NCBI RefSeq assembly: GCF_018603435.1
Contig: NZ_CP075682.1
Location: forward strand, 4,650,001 to 4,714,000
Length of the DNA: 64,000 nt
From: Chryseobacterium sp. ZHDP1
GTDB taxonomy: Bacteria > Bacteroidota > Bacteroidia > Flavobacteriales > Weeksellaceae
Direction: 5' to 3'
Part shown: positions 14,490 to 23,435 of the stretch, in pieces
Layout of the letters: every line of letters starts with the position of its first letter
Numbering within the stretch: the first letter of the stretch is position 1
Program-made: the position numbers and the translations under genes
The notes under the pieces: generated by a model
The model's input: only the letters and a program-made list of their open reading frames with translations
Databases searched by the model: none
What the model was told of the DNA's origin: nothing

Positions 14490-16766
14490 TTAAGGATTGC
14501 TGATAATCAATGTTGACGGAATATCCGATAACCATATGCTTTTTGTATCGATAAGGTTTTTCCAGCTTTTGCTGCTGATGAGCATTAAATCCTGCGAATT
14601 CAGAAATTCTTTCTCAATTTTTTTCTCATTGTATAGCGTAATGTGATTGGGCGCAACCTGTTCGATGCTTCGGATGAGTTCCTTCACTTCAATATTATTC
14701 CGGATCTGTCCTGCAACATCTAGGATAATAATCTGGGAATTGTTGTTATTGATGAGTCTTTTGGCATATTCAAGCAGATAAAAATCACTTAAATTAAAAA
14801 TCGGGACAAAAACTTTGTCTGCGGAAGTGAATTCTTTTTCAACCAGAATCCCAACAGGAATATGGGTTTTATCCAGAATCTGTAACGTAAAATCGTCAAA
14901 AGGCGAGTTGTTGAAAATATTTCCTTTTCCTTTAACTGTGTTTAAAAGTTTTTCAGGATTAATAATCTTTGTCGTGAAACCAAGCAATCTTCCCAGTAAA
15001 CTTCCTTCATACATCGATTTTCCGAGCATGATGAGAAGAAGGTCATAATTTCCTTTGTTGGTAATGTGCGTAAGATCGTTTTCAATATCATTGGACGCTT
15101 TGAAAAGCGTTGTAACTTCAAGATTCAGATCATTGGACGTTTCTATTACATTTTTAAACTGCTCATTTTCGTATTCATTAATGTCGTAAGCGTGCATTTC
15201 ATTCACAGGAGCAATATTCATTGCGGTTATGCTTTTGTTGCCGTTCATTTTATTGGTAAAATCATGAGCCAGTTTCAGCAGGGTGCTTCCGGATTCAGGA
15301 TGGTCGAAAGACAATAAAACTCTGTATTTTGCATCATTTTCCGGAGATTCATCTTCATCTTTTTTAGATTTAAAAATAAAATTGATGAAATCCAGTGCCG
15401 GTCCCGTCATGAAAGTTGTAAACAGCGCCATAATTACCATCATGGCAAATATCTGAGGACTTAAAACGCCCAGATCATAACCGATATTCAGGACAATAAG
15501 CTCCATCAGACCTCTGGTGTTCATCAAAGCTCCGATCGTTAAACTTTCTTTCCATTTAATACCTAAAAATTTAGCGGTTAATGCACTTCCTGCAAATTTT
15601 CCGATTACTGCGGTTAAAATAATGAATCCTGCCGTAATCCAGAGATGACTGTCATTCAATAGACCGATTTGGGTACGAAGTCCTGTAAATACGAAGAAAA
15701 GGGGCAGAAGAAGAACCAATGCCACATCTTCAACTTTATCAATAAACAAAGTTCTGAATTTTGCATTTTCCGGCATAATCGCTCCTGCCATAAAAGCTCC
15801 GAAAAGCGCATGAATCCCAATAACTTCCGTAGCATAAGCCGAAAGAATCAAGGTTAAAAAGAAAATTGCAACCATGGGTTTGTTGATGGTGCTTTTTCCT
15901 GCCTGTAAGTCACCGATTCTTTTCAGGAATGGTCTTACAATTTTAATCATGAAAAATACATAGGCAATTGCCATCAGAATTACATAGAGTGAACTTTCGA
16001 ACGATCCTGCTTTTACAATAGCAATTACGGCTGCCAAAATACACCATGCCGTAATATCATCGGCTGCAGCACAGGTGATAACCACAGTTCCCAGTTTGGT
16101 TTTCTGAAGATTTCTTTCCTGAACGATTCTTGCCAAAACAGGAAACGCAGTGATACTCATAGCAATAGCGATGAATAGCGCGAATGAGGTAAACTGAATT
16201 CCTTCCGGCGCAAATTCTTTATAAATGAAATAAGACAGACCAATTCCCAAGGCAAAAGGGATAATGATACTTGCATGACTGATGACCACCGCATCGTGTG
16301 CTTTTTTTCTTAAAACACTTAAATCCAGTTCCATTCCCACAATGTACATGAAAAGAATAAGTCCGATCTGGCTTAAAAACTGAAGATTTCCTAAAGATTC
16401 TTTCGGGAAAAGAAATGCCGAAAATTCCGGAAAGTACATTCCTACAAGGGAAGGTCCCAGAACAATTCCCGCGATCATTTCACCGATCACGGAAGGCTGC
16501 TTGATCTTCATACAAATCCAGCCGAAAAGTCTTGCAACAAGAATAATCGTAACGATTTGCGCCAGTAATAAAGCTAAAGGATGGTGAAGATTGGTCTTGA
16601 ATGATTCTAAAAAGTTGTCCCAACTGGAACTGTTGTTTGTTTTTGTAATGATCTTTTCTCCGATTTCCAACGTCTGTCCTTCAATGATGAAAAAGTACAT
16701 CAGTGATGAAAAAACAATAATGGTGGAAATATAAAAGATGATATTTCTGTATTTTCCCCAATTCAT
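14490..16766 (-). CDS. CPA2-type cation/proton antiporter with C-terminal USP-like domain
   Basis: A 758-residue membrane protein. Residues about 60-455 form a Na+/H+-exchanger domain with about twelve helices (for example ARLFGWICMKIKQPSVIGEM and GAFMAGAIMPENAKFR). Residues about 480-758 are soluble and resemble paired universal-stress-protein-like folds (YRVLLSFDHPESGSTLLKL; DKVFVPIFNLSDFYLLEYA). It exchanges monovalent cations for protons at the inner membrane; the cytosolic part probably senses a ligand or energy state. Ion specificity cannot be told. It starts at ATG 16766, preceded by a short AT-rich gap from the response regulator gene. Confidence 0.9.
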   Translation of the reverse strand: MNWGKYRNIIFYISTIIVFSSLMYFFIIEGQTLEIGEKIITKTNNSSSWDNFLESFKTNLHHPLALLLAQIVTIILVARLFGWICMKIKQPSVIGEMIAGIVLGPSLVGMYFPEFSAFLFPKESLGNLQFLSQIGLILFMYIVGMELDLSVLRKKAHDAVVISHASIIIPFALGIGLSYFIYKEFAPEGIQFTSFALFIAIAMSITAFPVLARIVQERNLQKTKLGTVVITCAAADDITAWCILAAVIAIVKAGSFESSLYVILMAIAYVFFMIKIVRPFLKRIGDLQAGKSTINKPMVAIFFLTLILSAYATEVIGIHALFGAFMAGAIMPENAKFRTLFIDKVEDVALVLLLPLFFVFTGLRTQIGLLNDSHLWITAGFIILTAVIGKFAGSALTAKFLGIKWKESLTIGALMNTRGLMELIVLNIGYDLGVLSPQIFAMMVIMALFTTFMTGPALDFINFIFKSKKDEDESPENDAKYRVLLSFDHPESGSTLLKLAHDFTNKMNGNKSITAMNIAPVNEMHAYDINEYENEQFKNVIETSNDLNLEVTTLFKASNDIENDLTHITNKGNYDLLLIMLGKSMYEGSLLGRLLGFTTKIINPEKLLNTVKGKGNIFNNSPFDDFTLQILDKTHIPVGILVEKEFTSADKVFVPIFNLSDFYLLEYAKRLINNNNSQIIILDVAGQIRNNIEVKELIRSIEQVAPNHITLYNEKKIEKEFLNSQDLMLISSKSWKNLIDTKSIWLSDIPSTLIISNP

Positions 16767-16860
16767 GATTCCAAATTTTAGACAAAATTGCTAAGAAAAT
16801 CGGAAAAAAAAGATGATTTTTAATCAAATGTAATGAAAAGAAAGAATTTTGCAGTGAAAT

Positions 16861-17571
16861 CTAATGTCCCAATAAATCAGAAAGAGATTTCCTGTAGGTT
16901 TCCCCAATCTGAAGTTTTAAGAACCGGTCATTTTCCAGAGAAACAGTGGTAATAATTTCGTTGGTGGAGAATATTTTGACGGCAGATAAAGCAATAACTT
17001 CTTTTTTGTTGACCTGCGCAAAATCTTTTGCAGGAAGCATTTCCAGAAGGTTTTTGAAATTCAGGTTTTTTAGAACAATATTGGTTCCGTCTTTAAGAAG
17101 GATTTCCTTATCCCGACTGTCGATTTCCGAAGTTTTGATGTAGGCGATCTGGTCCGTAAAAATTACGGTTTTGCCGATGTTGGTATTCCACTCGATAAAA
17201 TCTTTTTTATGGGTTTTCCGGAGCAATTCTTCCGCTTTTTCGAAAGCCTGGGTTAACCTTTCTTTTTTGATGGGTTTTCTTACATAATCCACAACATTCA
17301 GGTCGAAAGCTTCGGCTGCATATTCTTTGTAAGCGGTGGTAAAAATGATTTTTTTTGAGCCTGAAATGGCTTCTGCAACCTGCAATCCGTTTATTCCGGG
17401 CATTTCGATGTCTAAAATACAGACGTTGCAGTCGATGTTTTCAATTTCGTTAAGAAAAATTTTAGGATCATTGAATGCTTTTACAACTTCTACATTTTCA
17501 ATCTGTTCGCATAGAAGTTTTAAATAGCTGATTGCCAGTAATTCATCATCAAGAATAACGCATTTTATCAT
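16861..17571 (-). CDS. LytTR-family response regulator
   Basis: A 236-residue two-component regulator. The receiver domain covers residues 1-120 with acidic pocket D8/D9, phospho-acceptor D54 (CILDIEMPG) and Lys in VRKPIKKE. The LytTR DNA-binding domain covers about 135-236 (FIEWNTNIGKTVIFTDQIAY start, KKEVIALSAVKIFSTNE). Its start lies inside the end of the histidine kinase gene (23-bp overlap), so kinase and regulator are co-translated. Targets are unknown. Confidence 0.93.
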   Translation of the reverse strand: MIKCVILDDELLAISYLKLLCEQIENVEVVKAFNDPKIFLNEIENIDCNVCILDIEMPGINGLQVAEAISGSKKIIFTTAYKEYAAEAFDLNVVDYVRKPIKKERLTQAFEKAEELLRKTHKKDFIEWNTNIGKTVIFTDQIAYIKTSEIDSRDKEILLKDGTNIVLKNLNFKNLLEMLPAKDFAQVNKKEVIALSAVKIFSTNEIITTVSLENDRFLKLQIGETYRKSLSDLLGH

Positions 17572-18319
17572 AGAAATCTCCTAAATTGATTGTTAATTCT
17601 GCCGTGAAGATACCGTTTTTTGAACTTTTCTGAAGCGTGTAAAAATTATTGTAGATCATTTTCAGCCTTTGATCCAGAGACTGGCTTCCGAAGCCGCTTT
17701 TTTCTTTTTCGAGAACATTTTTCAGAGAAGCTTTATTGCTTACTTTCATCGTGAAAATTCTTTTTTCAAGTTCAAGCTGAATGGAAATAAAAGAGTCTGA
17801 AGCAAGGAAATCGGTGTGTTTAAAGGCATTTTCAATCAAATCTACCGAAAGAAGAGGGGCAAAAACTTTCTCTTCGTAAATTTCATCCGATTTATTGATT
17901 TTCGATTTAATTCTGAAATCAAAAAGCGGATTTACTTTAATTTTGTTGATCTCAATTAAACTTAAAGCAAAATTTAATTCTTCTTTCGGGCTTACGAATT
18001 TGTTATTGCTTTCGTATAGAATATAGTCTAAAACATTCGCAAGTTTATCGAGCGACATATACGTCTGATAGGCGTGAGACTGCACCGAATTCAGGATATT
18101 TTTAAATAAATGCGGATTCAGCTTTGTTCCGATGTGTTCAAGCTGTACTTCATTCAGTCTTTCCTGAATCATTTTATTGGCAGTCGAAAGCTTGGCATTT
18201 TTTACTTTAAATTTCTGATTTTGGCTGAATAAATAAATGCTTACCGTTAAAAAAAAGAAAACCGCAAATACTCCGATGAATATCCAATAATCATGAATCA
18301 TGTAGTAATTGCCTTCCAT
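17549..18319 (-). CDS. LytS/YehU-type sensor histidine kinase
   Basis: A 256-residue kinase with a single N-terminal membrane helix (WIFIGVFAVFFFLTVSIYLF) and a short coiled segment. The His_kinase domain has the phospho-acceptor histidine in GTKLNPHLFKNILNS. The ATPase domain has the N box LIENAFKHTD and the glycine box KEKSGFGSQSLDQRL. There is no extracytoplasmic sensor domain, so the signal is probably membrane- or cytosol-derived. It pairs with the overlapping LytTR regulator. Confidence 0.92.
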   Translation of the reverse strand: MEGNYYMIHDYWIFIGVFAVFFFLTVSIYLFSQNQKFKVKNAKLSTANKMIQERLNEVQLEHIGTKLNPHLFKNILNSVQSHAYQTYMSLDKLANVLDYILYESNNKFVSPKEELNFALSLIEINKIKVNPLFDFRIKSKINKSDEIYEEKVFAPLLSVDLIENAFKHTDFLASDSFISIQLELEKRIFTMKVSNKASLKNVLEKEKSGFGSQSLDQRLKMIYNNFYTLQKSSKNGIFTAELTINLGDFYDKMRYS

Positions 18320-18384
18320 GGATTGAAAATTTATTTACTTCTTTTTATTTTCTATTTTAAACCAAACACTCGGTATTTGCGAAA

Positions 18385-18410
18385 TGTCATGCTGAGCTTG
18401 TCGAAGCATC
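18385..18410 (+). repeat. Dispersed CTGAGCTTGTCGAAG-type repeat
   Basis: TGTCATGCTGAGCTTGTCGAAGCATC lies at 18385-18410 in the gap upstream of the histidine kinase. This kind of motif is dispersed between genes in many bacteria. A degenerate relative lies at about 43888-43932. Confidence 0.55.
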
Positions 18411-18503
18411 TTTATTTTTTATTTAAACGCAAAGTTTTAATAAAGATAATTCTAAATTTAAAATAAGCAAAGGCATAAATGCTTCGCAAAGCAGACTGAT
18501 AAT

Positions 18504-18875
18504 TTATTTCAATTTCTTCAAAGAATTTACCGTTACGCTTTCCTCGCATTTTTCGAAAGTGATTTCATAAGCGGGATTCTCTTCAGGATAGGTGAGAAGA
18601 TAATCAGGACAGGGTTTTTTCTGTGCGTGGCTTCTGTCGAAATCAATCTTTCCTTTGGTGATGATACTGTCTTTCAGAAATTTTTCATCAACTTTTAATG
18701 TCGCCATTTCTGCTTTTGCTGTTTCAGAATATTTAAAATCTTTAGACAGGGTTTCTGCAATAACGCGGCTGTTGGGAAGATAACCGCTGCAGCTTGCACC
18801 TTTTTTGTTTAAGATAAAAAATACAATAATACATCCCGGTACAAGACCGATTGCATAGAATTTCAGTTTTTTCAT
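18504..18875 (-). CDS. DUF4258-like membrane-anchored small protein
   Basis: 123 residues. One N-terminal hydrophobic anchor (FYAIGLVPGCIIVFFIL) is followed by a soluble domain with paired Cys (CSGYLPNSRV near 29; KKPCPDYLLTY near 90; FEKCEESV near 110). The pattern LPNSRVIAETLSKDFKYSE and ITKGKIDFDRSHAQKKPC resembles DUF4258 proteins from flavobacteria; function unknown. It follows ald with a 1-bp overlap, so it is in the same transcript. Confidence 0.65.
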   Translation of the reverse strand: MKKLKFYAIGLVPGCIIVFFILNKKGASCSGYLPNSRVIAETLSKDFKYSETAKAEMATLKVDEKFLKDSIITKGKIDFDRSHAQKKPCPDYLLTYPEENPAYEITFEKCEESVTVNSLKKLK

Positions 18876-20068
18876 TAGAAAATTAAAAGATTGATATCGT
18901 GATAAGTAAGTCCGAAACGGTCGCAGATTATTTTCTTCGTGTGTCTGCCTTTGTACATATAAAGACTCTGTTTCATTTCGTTTTTGCGAACCAGCATATT
19001 TTCGAAACCGCCTTCTTCGTCGTAATTTAAAATATAGGAAAGAAAGAAATTGGAGATCGCTTTTGTGGTGGTTCTCGGCATTCTTGAAGTAAGATTCGGA
19101 AGTCCGCAGTGGATTACACCGTGCTTGATGATGTATGGATCTTCCATGGTGGTAAGTTCGGAAGTATCGATTACTTTTCCGTTGTCGATGGTAATATCGA
19201 TAATAACGCTTCCTTTTTTCATTTTCATTACCATATCTTCGGTAACGATGGGCGTCATATTAAGTCTTGGAAGGGCTCCGATCACAACATCGGCTCTCCT
19301 TAATGCTTTTTTCAACTCTTTCGGATCGATAATAGAAGTCGGAACTCTGCTGTCGACCAGAGTGTGAAGTCGTCTTAATTTTGAAAGTGAATTATCGAAA
19401 ACTCTTACACTTGCGCCTAAACCGATTGCTGCTTTTGTGGCAAATTCTCCAACGATTCCTGCTCCCAAAATCACCACTTCAGCGGGTCTTACTCCTGTGA
19501 TTCCGCCCAACATTAAACCGTTGGATAAAGCTAAAAGCTCGGAAGCATAAAGAATGGAAACCGTTCCTGCAATTTCGCCGACCAGTCTTACTAAAGCTAA
19601 TTGTTTGTATTCGTCTACAATGAATTCGAATGCAATGGCATTTACTTTTTTCTCTGCCAGTTTCAGGAAATAATTCTTATCCCTCAGGTTGATCTGTAAT
19701 GCGGAAACCAGATAGGTATTCGGACGCATATAATCAATTTCTTCTTCTGTCGGCGGATTTACTTTTAAAATTAAATCCTGTCCGAAAGCTTCTTTAGGAT
19801 CGTTTGTAATTCTGGCTCCCGATTCAGAATATTGAAGATCTGTAAAGAAAGAACCTTGTCCGGCTCCGGATTCTATGATAATTTCATGACCACTTTCTAC
19901 CAAAACCTGTACCGCATCGGGTGTAATGCAGGTTCTTCTTTCATTCAGGGAAGTTTCCTTAGGAATTCCTATGCTGAATTGTTTTCCTTTTTTAATGACC
20001 TCCAGTTTTTCTTCTTTCGGCATCAGTTCCTCTTCGGTAAAAGGAGTAAAAATGTTTGTAGTACTCAT
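18875..20068 (-). CDS. ald: Alanine dehydrogenase
   Basis: 397 residues. It catalyses NAD-dependent reversible oxidative deamination of L-alanine to pyruvate. The AlaDh/PNT N-terminal domain begins FSIGIPKETSLNERRTCITP, with the substrate Lys/Arg region. The NAD domain contains VVILGAGIVGEFATKAAIGLGASVRVFD, with the GxGxxG loop. The protein is about 25 residues longer at the N-terminus than the classic enzymes, with a polar extension (MSTTNIFTPFTEEELMPKEE), common in Bacteroidota. AAGG lies directly before the ATG as a possible ribosome site. Confidence 0.93.
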   Translation of the reverse strand: MSTTNIFTPFTEEELMPKEEKLEVIKKGKQFSIGIPKETSLNERRTCITPDAVQVLVESGHEIIIESGAGQGSFFTDLQYSESGARITNDPKEAFGQDLILKVNPPTEEEIDYMRPNTYLVSALQINLRDKNYFLKLAEKKVNAIAFEFIVDEYKQLALVRLVGEIAGTVSILYASELLALSNGLMLGGITGVRPAEVVILGAGIVGEFATKAAIGLGASVRVFDNSLSKLRRLHTLVDSRVPTSIIDPKELKKALRRADVVIGALPRLNMTPIVTEDMVMKMKKGSVIIDITIDNGKVIDTSELTTMEDPYIIKHGVIHCGLPNLTSRMPRTTTKAISNFFLSYILNYDEEGGFENMLVRKNEMKQSLYMYKGRHTKKIICDRFGLTYHDINLLIF

Positions 20069-20122
20069 CCTTTTAAATAATTAGGTTCTTACAGATCGTT
20101 ATTTTACATTCAAATTCAGGAG

Positions 20123-20130
20123 CAAATATA
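20123..20130 (-). promoter_or_regulatory. -7 box upstream of ald
   Basis: TATATTTG on the minus strand, 54 nt upstream of the ald ATG, in the gap after tsaE. It implies that ald has its own promoter. Confidence 0.5.
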
Positions 20131-20138
20131 CATAATAT

Positions 20139-20546
20139 TTACTCGAATGAAATTTCTCTGTTTTCTCCGGTATTAATGATGCTCATTTCGTGGTATTTAA
20201 GGCCGTAAAGATCTTCTTCATATACTTCAGGCCATTCGATAATGCAGAGAAATGAATGGTCTAAATACTCTTCCATTCCGATATCATAGACTTCATCAAT
20301 ATTTTTTAAACGGTATAAATCGAAATGATATACTTTTCCTTTCGGGGTACTGTATTCGTTAACAATGGAATAGGTAGGTGAGTTTACTTCATCTGTACTT
20401 CCCAAGTTTTTAAGGAGAAACTGGGTAAAAGTTGTTTTTCCGGCGCCCAGATTTCCTTTTAAAAGTAAAATGTTATGCTCTAATTTTGAAATGACGGTTT
20501 CGGCAATATTCTGCCAGTCTTCCATATGTTGAATCGTGAATTGCAT
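20139..20546 (-). CDS. tsaE: tRNA threonylcarbamoyladenosine biosynthesis ATPase TsaE
   Basis: 135 residues from ATG 20546; a TTG four codons earlier is less likely. The P-loop GNLGAGKTTFTQFLLKNLG is followed by VNSPTYSIVNEY and HFDLYRLKNIDEVYDIG, then FLCIIEWPEV. These are the hallmark motifs of TsaE (YjeE), the ATPase that drives the TsaBD complex in t6A37 tRNA modification. Length is typical and it is cytosolic. Confidence 0.95.
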   Translation of the reverse strand: MQFTIQHMEDWQNIAETVISKLEHNILLLKGNLGAGKTTFTQFLLKNLGSTDEVNSPTYSIVNEYSTPKGKVYHFDLYRLKNIDEVYDIGMEEYLDHSFLCIIEWPEVYEEDLYGLKYHEMSIINTGENREISFE

Positions 20547-20555
20547 ATTTTTAAA

Positions 20556-20563
20556 CAAAGATA
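20556..20563 (-). promoter_or_regulatory. -7 box of tsaE promoter
   Basis: TATCTTTG on the minus strand, 9 nt before the preferred ATG at 20546. The transcript leader would be very short. Confidence 0.45.
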
Positions 20564-20588
20564 ATTAATTGCGGTAAAAAATTTAATT

Positions 20589-21206
20589 CTATATTTTAGA
20601 ATTATTGAGATAAACATGATAAAAATGTTCTGTCCTTTCCTTTGCTTTTTGAGGATTTCTAGATCGGTTGTATCTTAGAGGAGCTTCGTATAATGCTAAA
20701 ATTTCAACCATTTCCATGGGTTTCAGATCTTCGACATCTTTTTTAAAAAGAGACTGGGAAACCTCAGATAAGCCTTTTCTGTTTTCTAAGAAGTTAAAAC
20801 TGCTGAAATTAAACTGAAGACATTCTTTCTGGCTAAATTTGTTTTCAATAAATCTTGCTACAATAAACTGATTCATGAAATAATTTATTCTTTTTGTATG
20901 CTTAATTTCTAAAGTTGGTAAAATCTTGTAAGACATTTGATTACATGGGCATTCTTTTCGAGGAACTTGTGGATTAGTTAGTATATCAAACATGTAACTC
21001 CATGAATTTGCGGATAACGAATTCGGATAAACGGTATTATAAAAATTTGAAAAGTTATTAGGAATTTTTTCGCTGCTTCTGATGTTGAATGTGATTGTTC
21101 TTTTGTCGTTGGTCTTTAAGATGAACATTCCTCCAAACTCTAGATACAAAAGGAATACAATGAAAATAGTAACAGTTATAATAAAAAATCGTCTGAAATA
21201 TTTCAT
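20589..21206 (-). CDS. Membrane-anchored protein, degenerate GT51 transglycosylase-like
   Basis: 205 residues with an N-terminal membrane anchor (FFIITVTIFIVFLLYLEFGG). The C-terminal third (GLSEVSQSLFKKDVEDLKPM, then MEMVEILALYEAPLRYNRSR and PQKAKERTEHF) aligns by eye with the end of the peptidoglycan glycosyltransferase (GT51) domain of class A penicillin-binding proteins. The N-terminal catalytic Glu motif (EDxxFxxHxG) and the GGSTITQQ motif are not visible and the domain is shortened. It is probably a non-enzymatic derivative or pseudo-enzyme in the periplasm. The relationship is inferred from pattern only. Confidence 0.55.
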   Translation of the reverse strand: MKYFRRFFIITVTIFIVFLLYLEFGGMFILKTNDKRTITFNIRSSEKIPNNFSNFYNTVYPNSLSANSWSYMFDILTNPQVPRKECPCNQMSYKILPTLEIKHTKRINYFMNQFIVARFIENKFSQKECLQFNFSSFNFLENRKGLSEVSQSLFKKDVEDLKPMEMVEILALYEAPLRYNRSRNPQKAKERTEHFYHVYLNNSKI

Positions 21207-21332
21207 AAATAAAGAATGTCGTTATAGTTTGATTCAAAAATAAATAAATTAAATTGTTTTAAATCAATAAATTATGTGGGCCAATAAAAATCTTCTTTAC
21301 AATCCTATTATAGAAAGAATATAATTTTTATA

Positions 21333-21340
21333 TATTTTTG
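21333..21340 (+). promoter_or_regulatory. -7 box of dnaG promoter, leaderless geometry
   Basis: TATTTTTG followed by CAGC and the dnaG ATG; the gap of 4 nt and the CAG are the same as at pdxJ. Confidence 0.55.
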
Positions 21341-21344
21341 CAGC

Positions 21345-23324
21345 ATGATTTCCAAACAGACCATAGATAAGATTTTTTCTACAATCCGCGTTGAGGAGAT
21401 TGTGGGAGAATATGTGCAGCTCAAAAGAGCAGGGTCTAATTTCAAGGGATTAAGTCCTTTTCATGACGAGAAAACACCGAGTTTCGTTGTTTCGGCAAGT
21501 AAACAGATATGGAAAGATTTCTCCACCGGAAAAGGTGGGACAGCGATCTCTTTCTTAATGGAAATCGAAAATTTTACCTATCCTGAAGCACTTCGTCACG
21601 CGGCAAAAAAATACGGAATTGAAATTGAAGAAGATCAGAAAGATTTTTCCGAAGAAGCAAAAAATGCACAGTCGGAAAGAGATTTATTGTACAAAATTCA
21701 TGAAGTTGCCAACGATTTTTTCCAGAATTTCCTTTGGGAAGTGGAAGAGGGGAGATCAATCGGTCTTTCTTATTTTAAAGAGCGTGAACTTCGTGATGAT
21801 ATCATTAAAAAATTCCAGCTCGGCTATTCACCTGAAAAAAAGAACGCCTTTACAGAATATGCTTTGGAAAAAGGTTATTCAAAAGAAATTCTGGAGAAAT
21901 CGGGACTTTCGATTTTTCCTGAAAATTCTCCCGCCGGAATCGACCGTTTCCGTGAAAGAGTAATCTTTCCGATTCACAGTTTTTCGGGTAGGGTTTTAGG
22001 ATTCGGGGCCAGAATTCTTAAAAATAACGTAAAAACAGCGAAATATCTTAACTCTCCGGAAACGGAAATCTATCATAAATCCAACGTTCTTTATGGTTTA
22101 AACCAGAGCAAACAGGCAATTTCGCGTAAAAATGTCTGTCTTTTGGTGGAAGGTTACATGGATGTTATTTCGCTTCACATGTCGGGAATCGAAAATGTGG
22201 TGGCAAGTTCCGGTACATCTTTAACGACGGAGCAGATTAAGCTTATCAAAAGATTAACGGAGAATGTAACCATTCTTTTTGACGGGGATAACGCAGGAAT
22301 CAAAGCCAGTTTCAGAAGTATCGATATGCTTCTCACAGAAGGAATGAATATTCGGGTGATGCTGTTTCCGGACGGAGACGATCCCGATTCTTTCGCCAGA
22401 AAATATCCGCAGGAATACGTGGAAAAATTCATCGAAAATGAAGCGATGGATTTTATTGATTTTAAAGCCGAAATTCTTTTCAAGGAAATTGGAGACGATC
22501 CGATTAAGAAAGCTGAGGCGATCAGAGACATTGTGAAGTCGGTTTCCTTTGTTCAGAATGCTTTGAAAAGGGAGGTTTACCTGAAGCAGGTCTCTACAAA
22601 ATTCGGACTTTCTGAGCAGAGTCTGTTTAATGAGCTGGATGTTCAGAAGCAAATCACCCAAAATCAGACGCATAAAGCACAAATTAAAGCTGAAGCGCAA
22701 CAACCGGCAAAGCTTGAAGTAGTTAATGATCCGAGAGATTATATTGATCCAGTACTTTTTAATGTAACGAAACTTGAAAATGATCTTATCAATCATATGC
22801 TCAATTACGGAGATGTTGTTCTTCACCGCACTGCGCCGGATCAGCAGAAATATGATATTACGGTGATTGAAGAAATTCTCCACCATTTTGAAGAAGACGA
22901 TTATGAATTTCAGGTAGAACTGAATAAAAAAATCGTAGACTATATAAAAGAAGGAATTGAAAAAGAGGAACTCCGAAAAGGAAATTTCTTTTTCGGATTA
23001 ATGGATGAAGAACTAAGTAAAGCAGCCGTTAATTCCATGAATATCTACAGTGAGCTGAACGACTGGACCACAAGAAATATTTTTTCACCCAATTACGGAG
23101 ATAAAATTCCGGAGCAGGTTGCAGGAGATATTCTGATTCATAAATTCAGATACGTCAATTTTCTGATATCAAAAGCAAAAGGAGAATTGGCAGAATATGC
23201 AGAATCCGATGAATCTAAATATTTTGAACAGCTTAAGAAAATTCAGATGCTCACGATGGTTTCCAAAGAACTGGCTAAAATTTTAAATTATTCTGCAATT
23301 ACAGGTATTTATACTGACAGATAA
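21345..23324 (+). CDS. dnaG: DNA primase
   Basis: 659 residues. The N-terminal CHC2-type domain (about 1-100) is followed by the primase catalytic core with Toprim motifs (LLVEGYMDVISLH; ILFDGDNAG) and a C-terminal helicase-interaction region of low conservation. It synthesises RNA primers at the fork. Oddity: the zinc ligands of the N-terminal domain are mostly replaced. The canonical CPFH reads SPFH (S37, H40), and the downstream CxxC reads D58...T61 in KQIWKDFSTGKGG, so zinc binding in the classic way is not possible. I believe this is shared by flavobacterial primases, but could not check. Confidence 0.95.
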   Translation: MISKQTIDKIFSTIRVEEIVGEYVQLKRAGSNFKGLSPFHDEKTPSFVVSASKQIWKDFSTGKGGTAISFLMEIENFTYPEALRHAAKKYGIEIEEDQKDFSEEAKNAQSERDLLYKIHEVANDFFQNFLWEVEEGRSIGLSYFKERELRDDIIKKFQLGYSPEKKNAFTEYALEKGYSKEILEKSGLSIFPENSPAGIDRFRERVIFPIHSFSGRVLGFGARILKNNVKTAKYLNSPETEIYHKSNVLYGLNQSKQAISRKNVCLLVEGYMDVISLHMSGIENVVASSGTSLTTEQIKLIKRLTENVTILFDGDNAGIKASFRSIDMLLTEGMNIRVMLFPDGDDPDSFARKYPQEYVEKFIENEAMDFIDFKAEILFKEIGDDPIKKAEAIRDIVKSVSFVQNALKREVYLKQVSTKFGLSEQSLFNELDVQKQITQNQTHKAQIKAEAQQPAKLEVVNDPRDYIDPVLFNVTKLENDLINHMLNYGDVVLHRTAPDQQKYDITVIEEILHHFEEDDYEFQVELNKKIVDYIKEGIEKEELRKGNFFFGLMDEELSKAAVNSMNIYSELNDWTTRNIFSPNYGDKIPEQVAGDILIHKFRYVNFLISKAKGELAEYAESDESKYFEQLKKIQMLTMVSKELAKILNYSAITGIYTDR

Positions 23325-23435
23325 TGGCAAATGATTTTTTAATTATTAAAACTTTATGACAAAAAGTCTTATAAAATTTTAGGAATAAAAGTTGTAAATT
23401 CAACCTTGTAAAAATTTAATACACAAAGCAAACAT

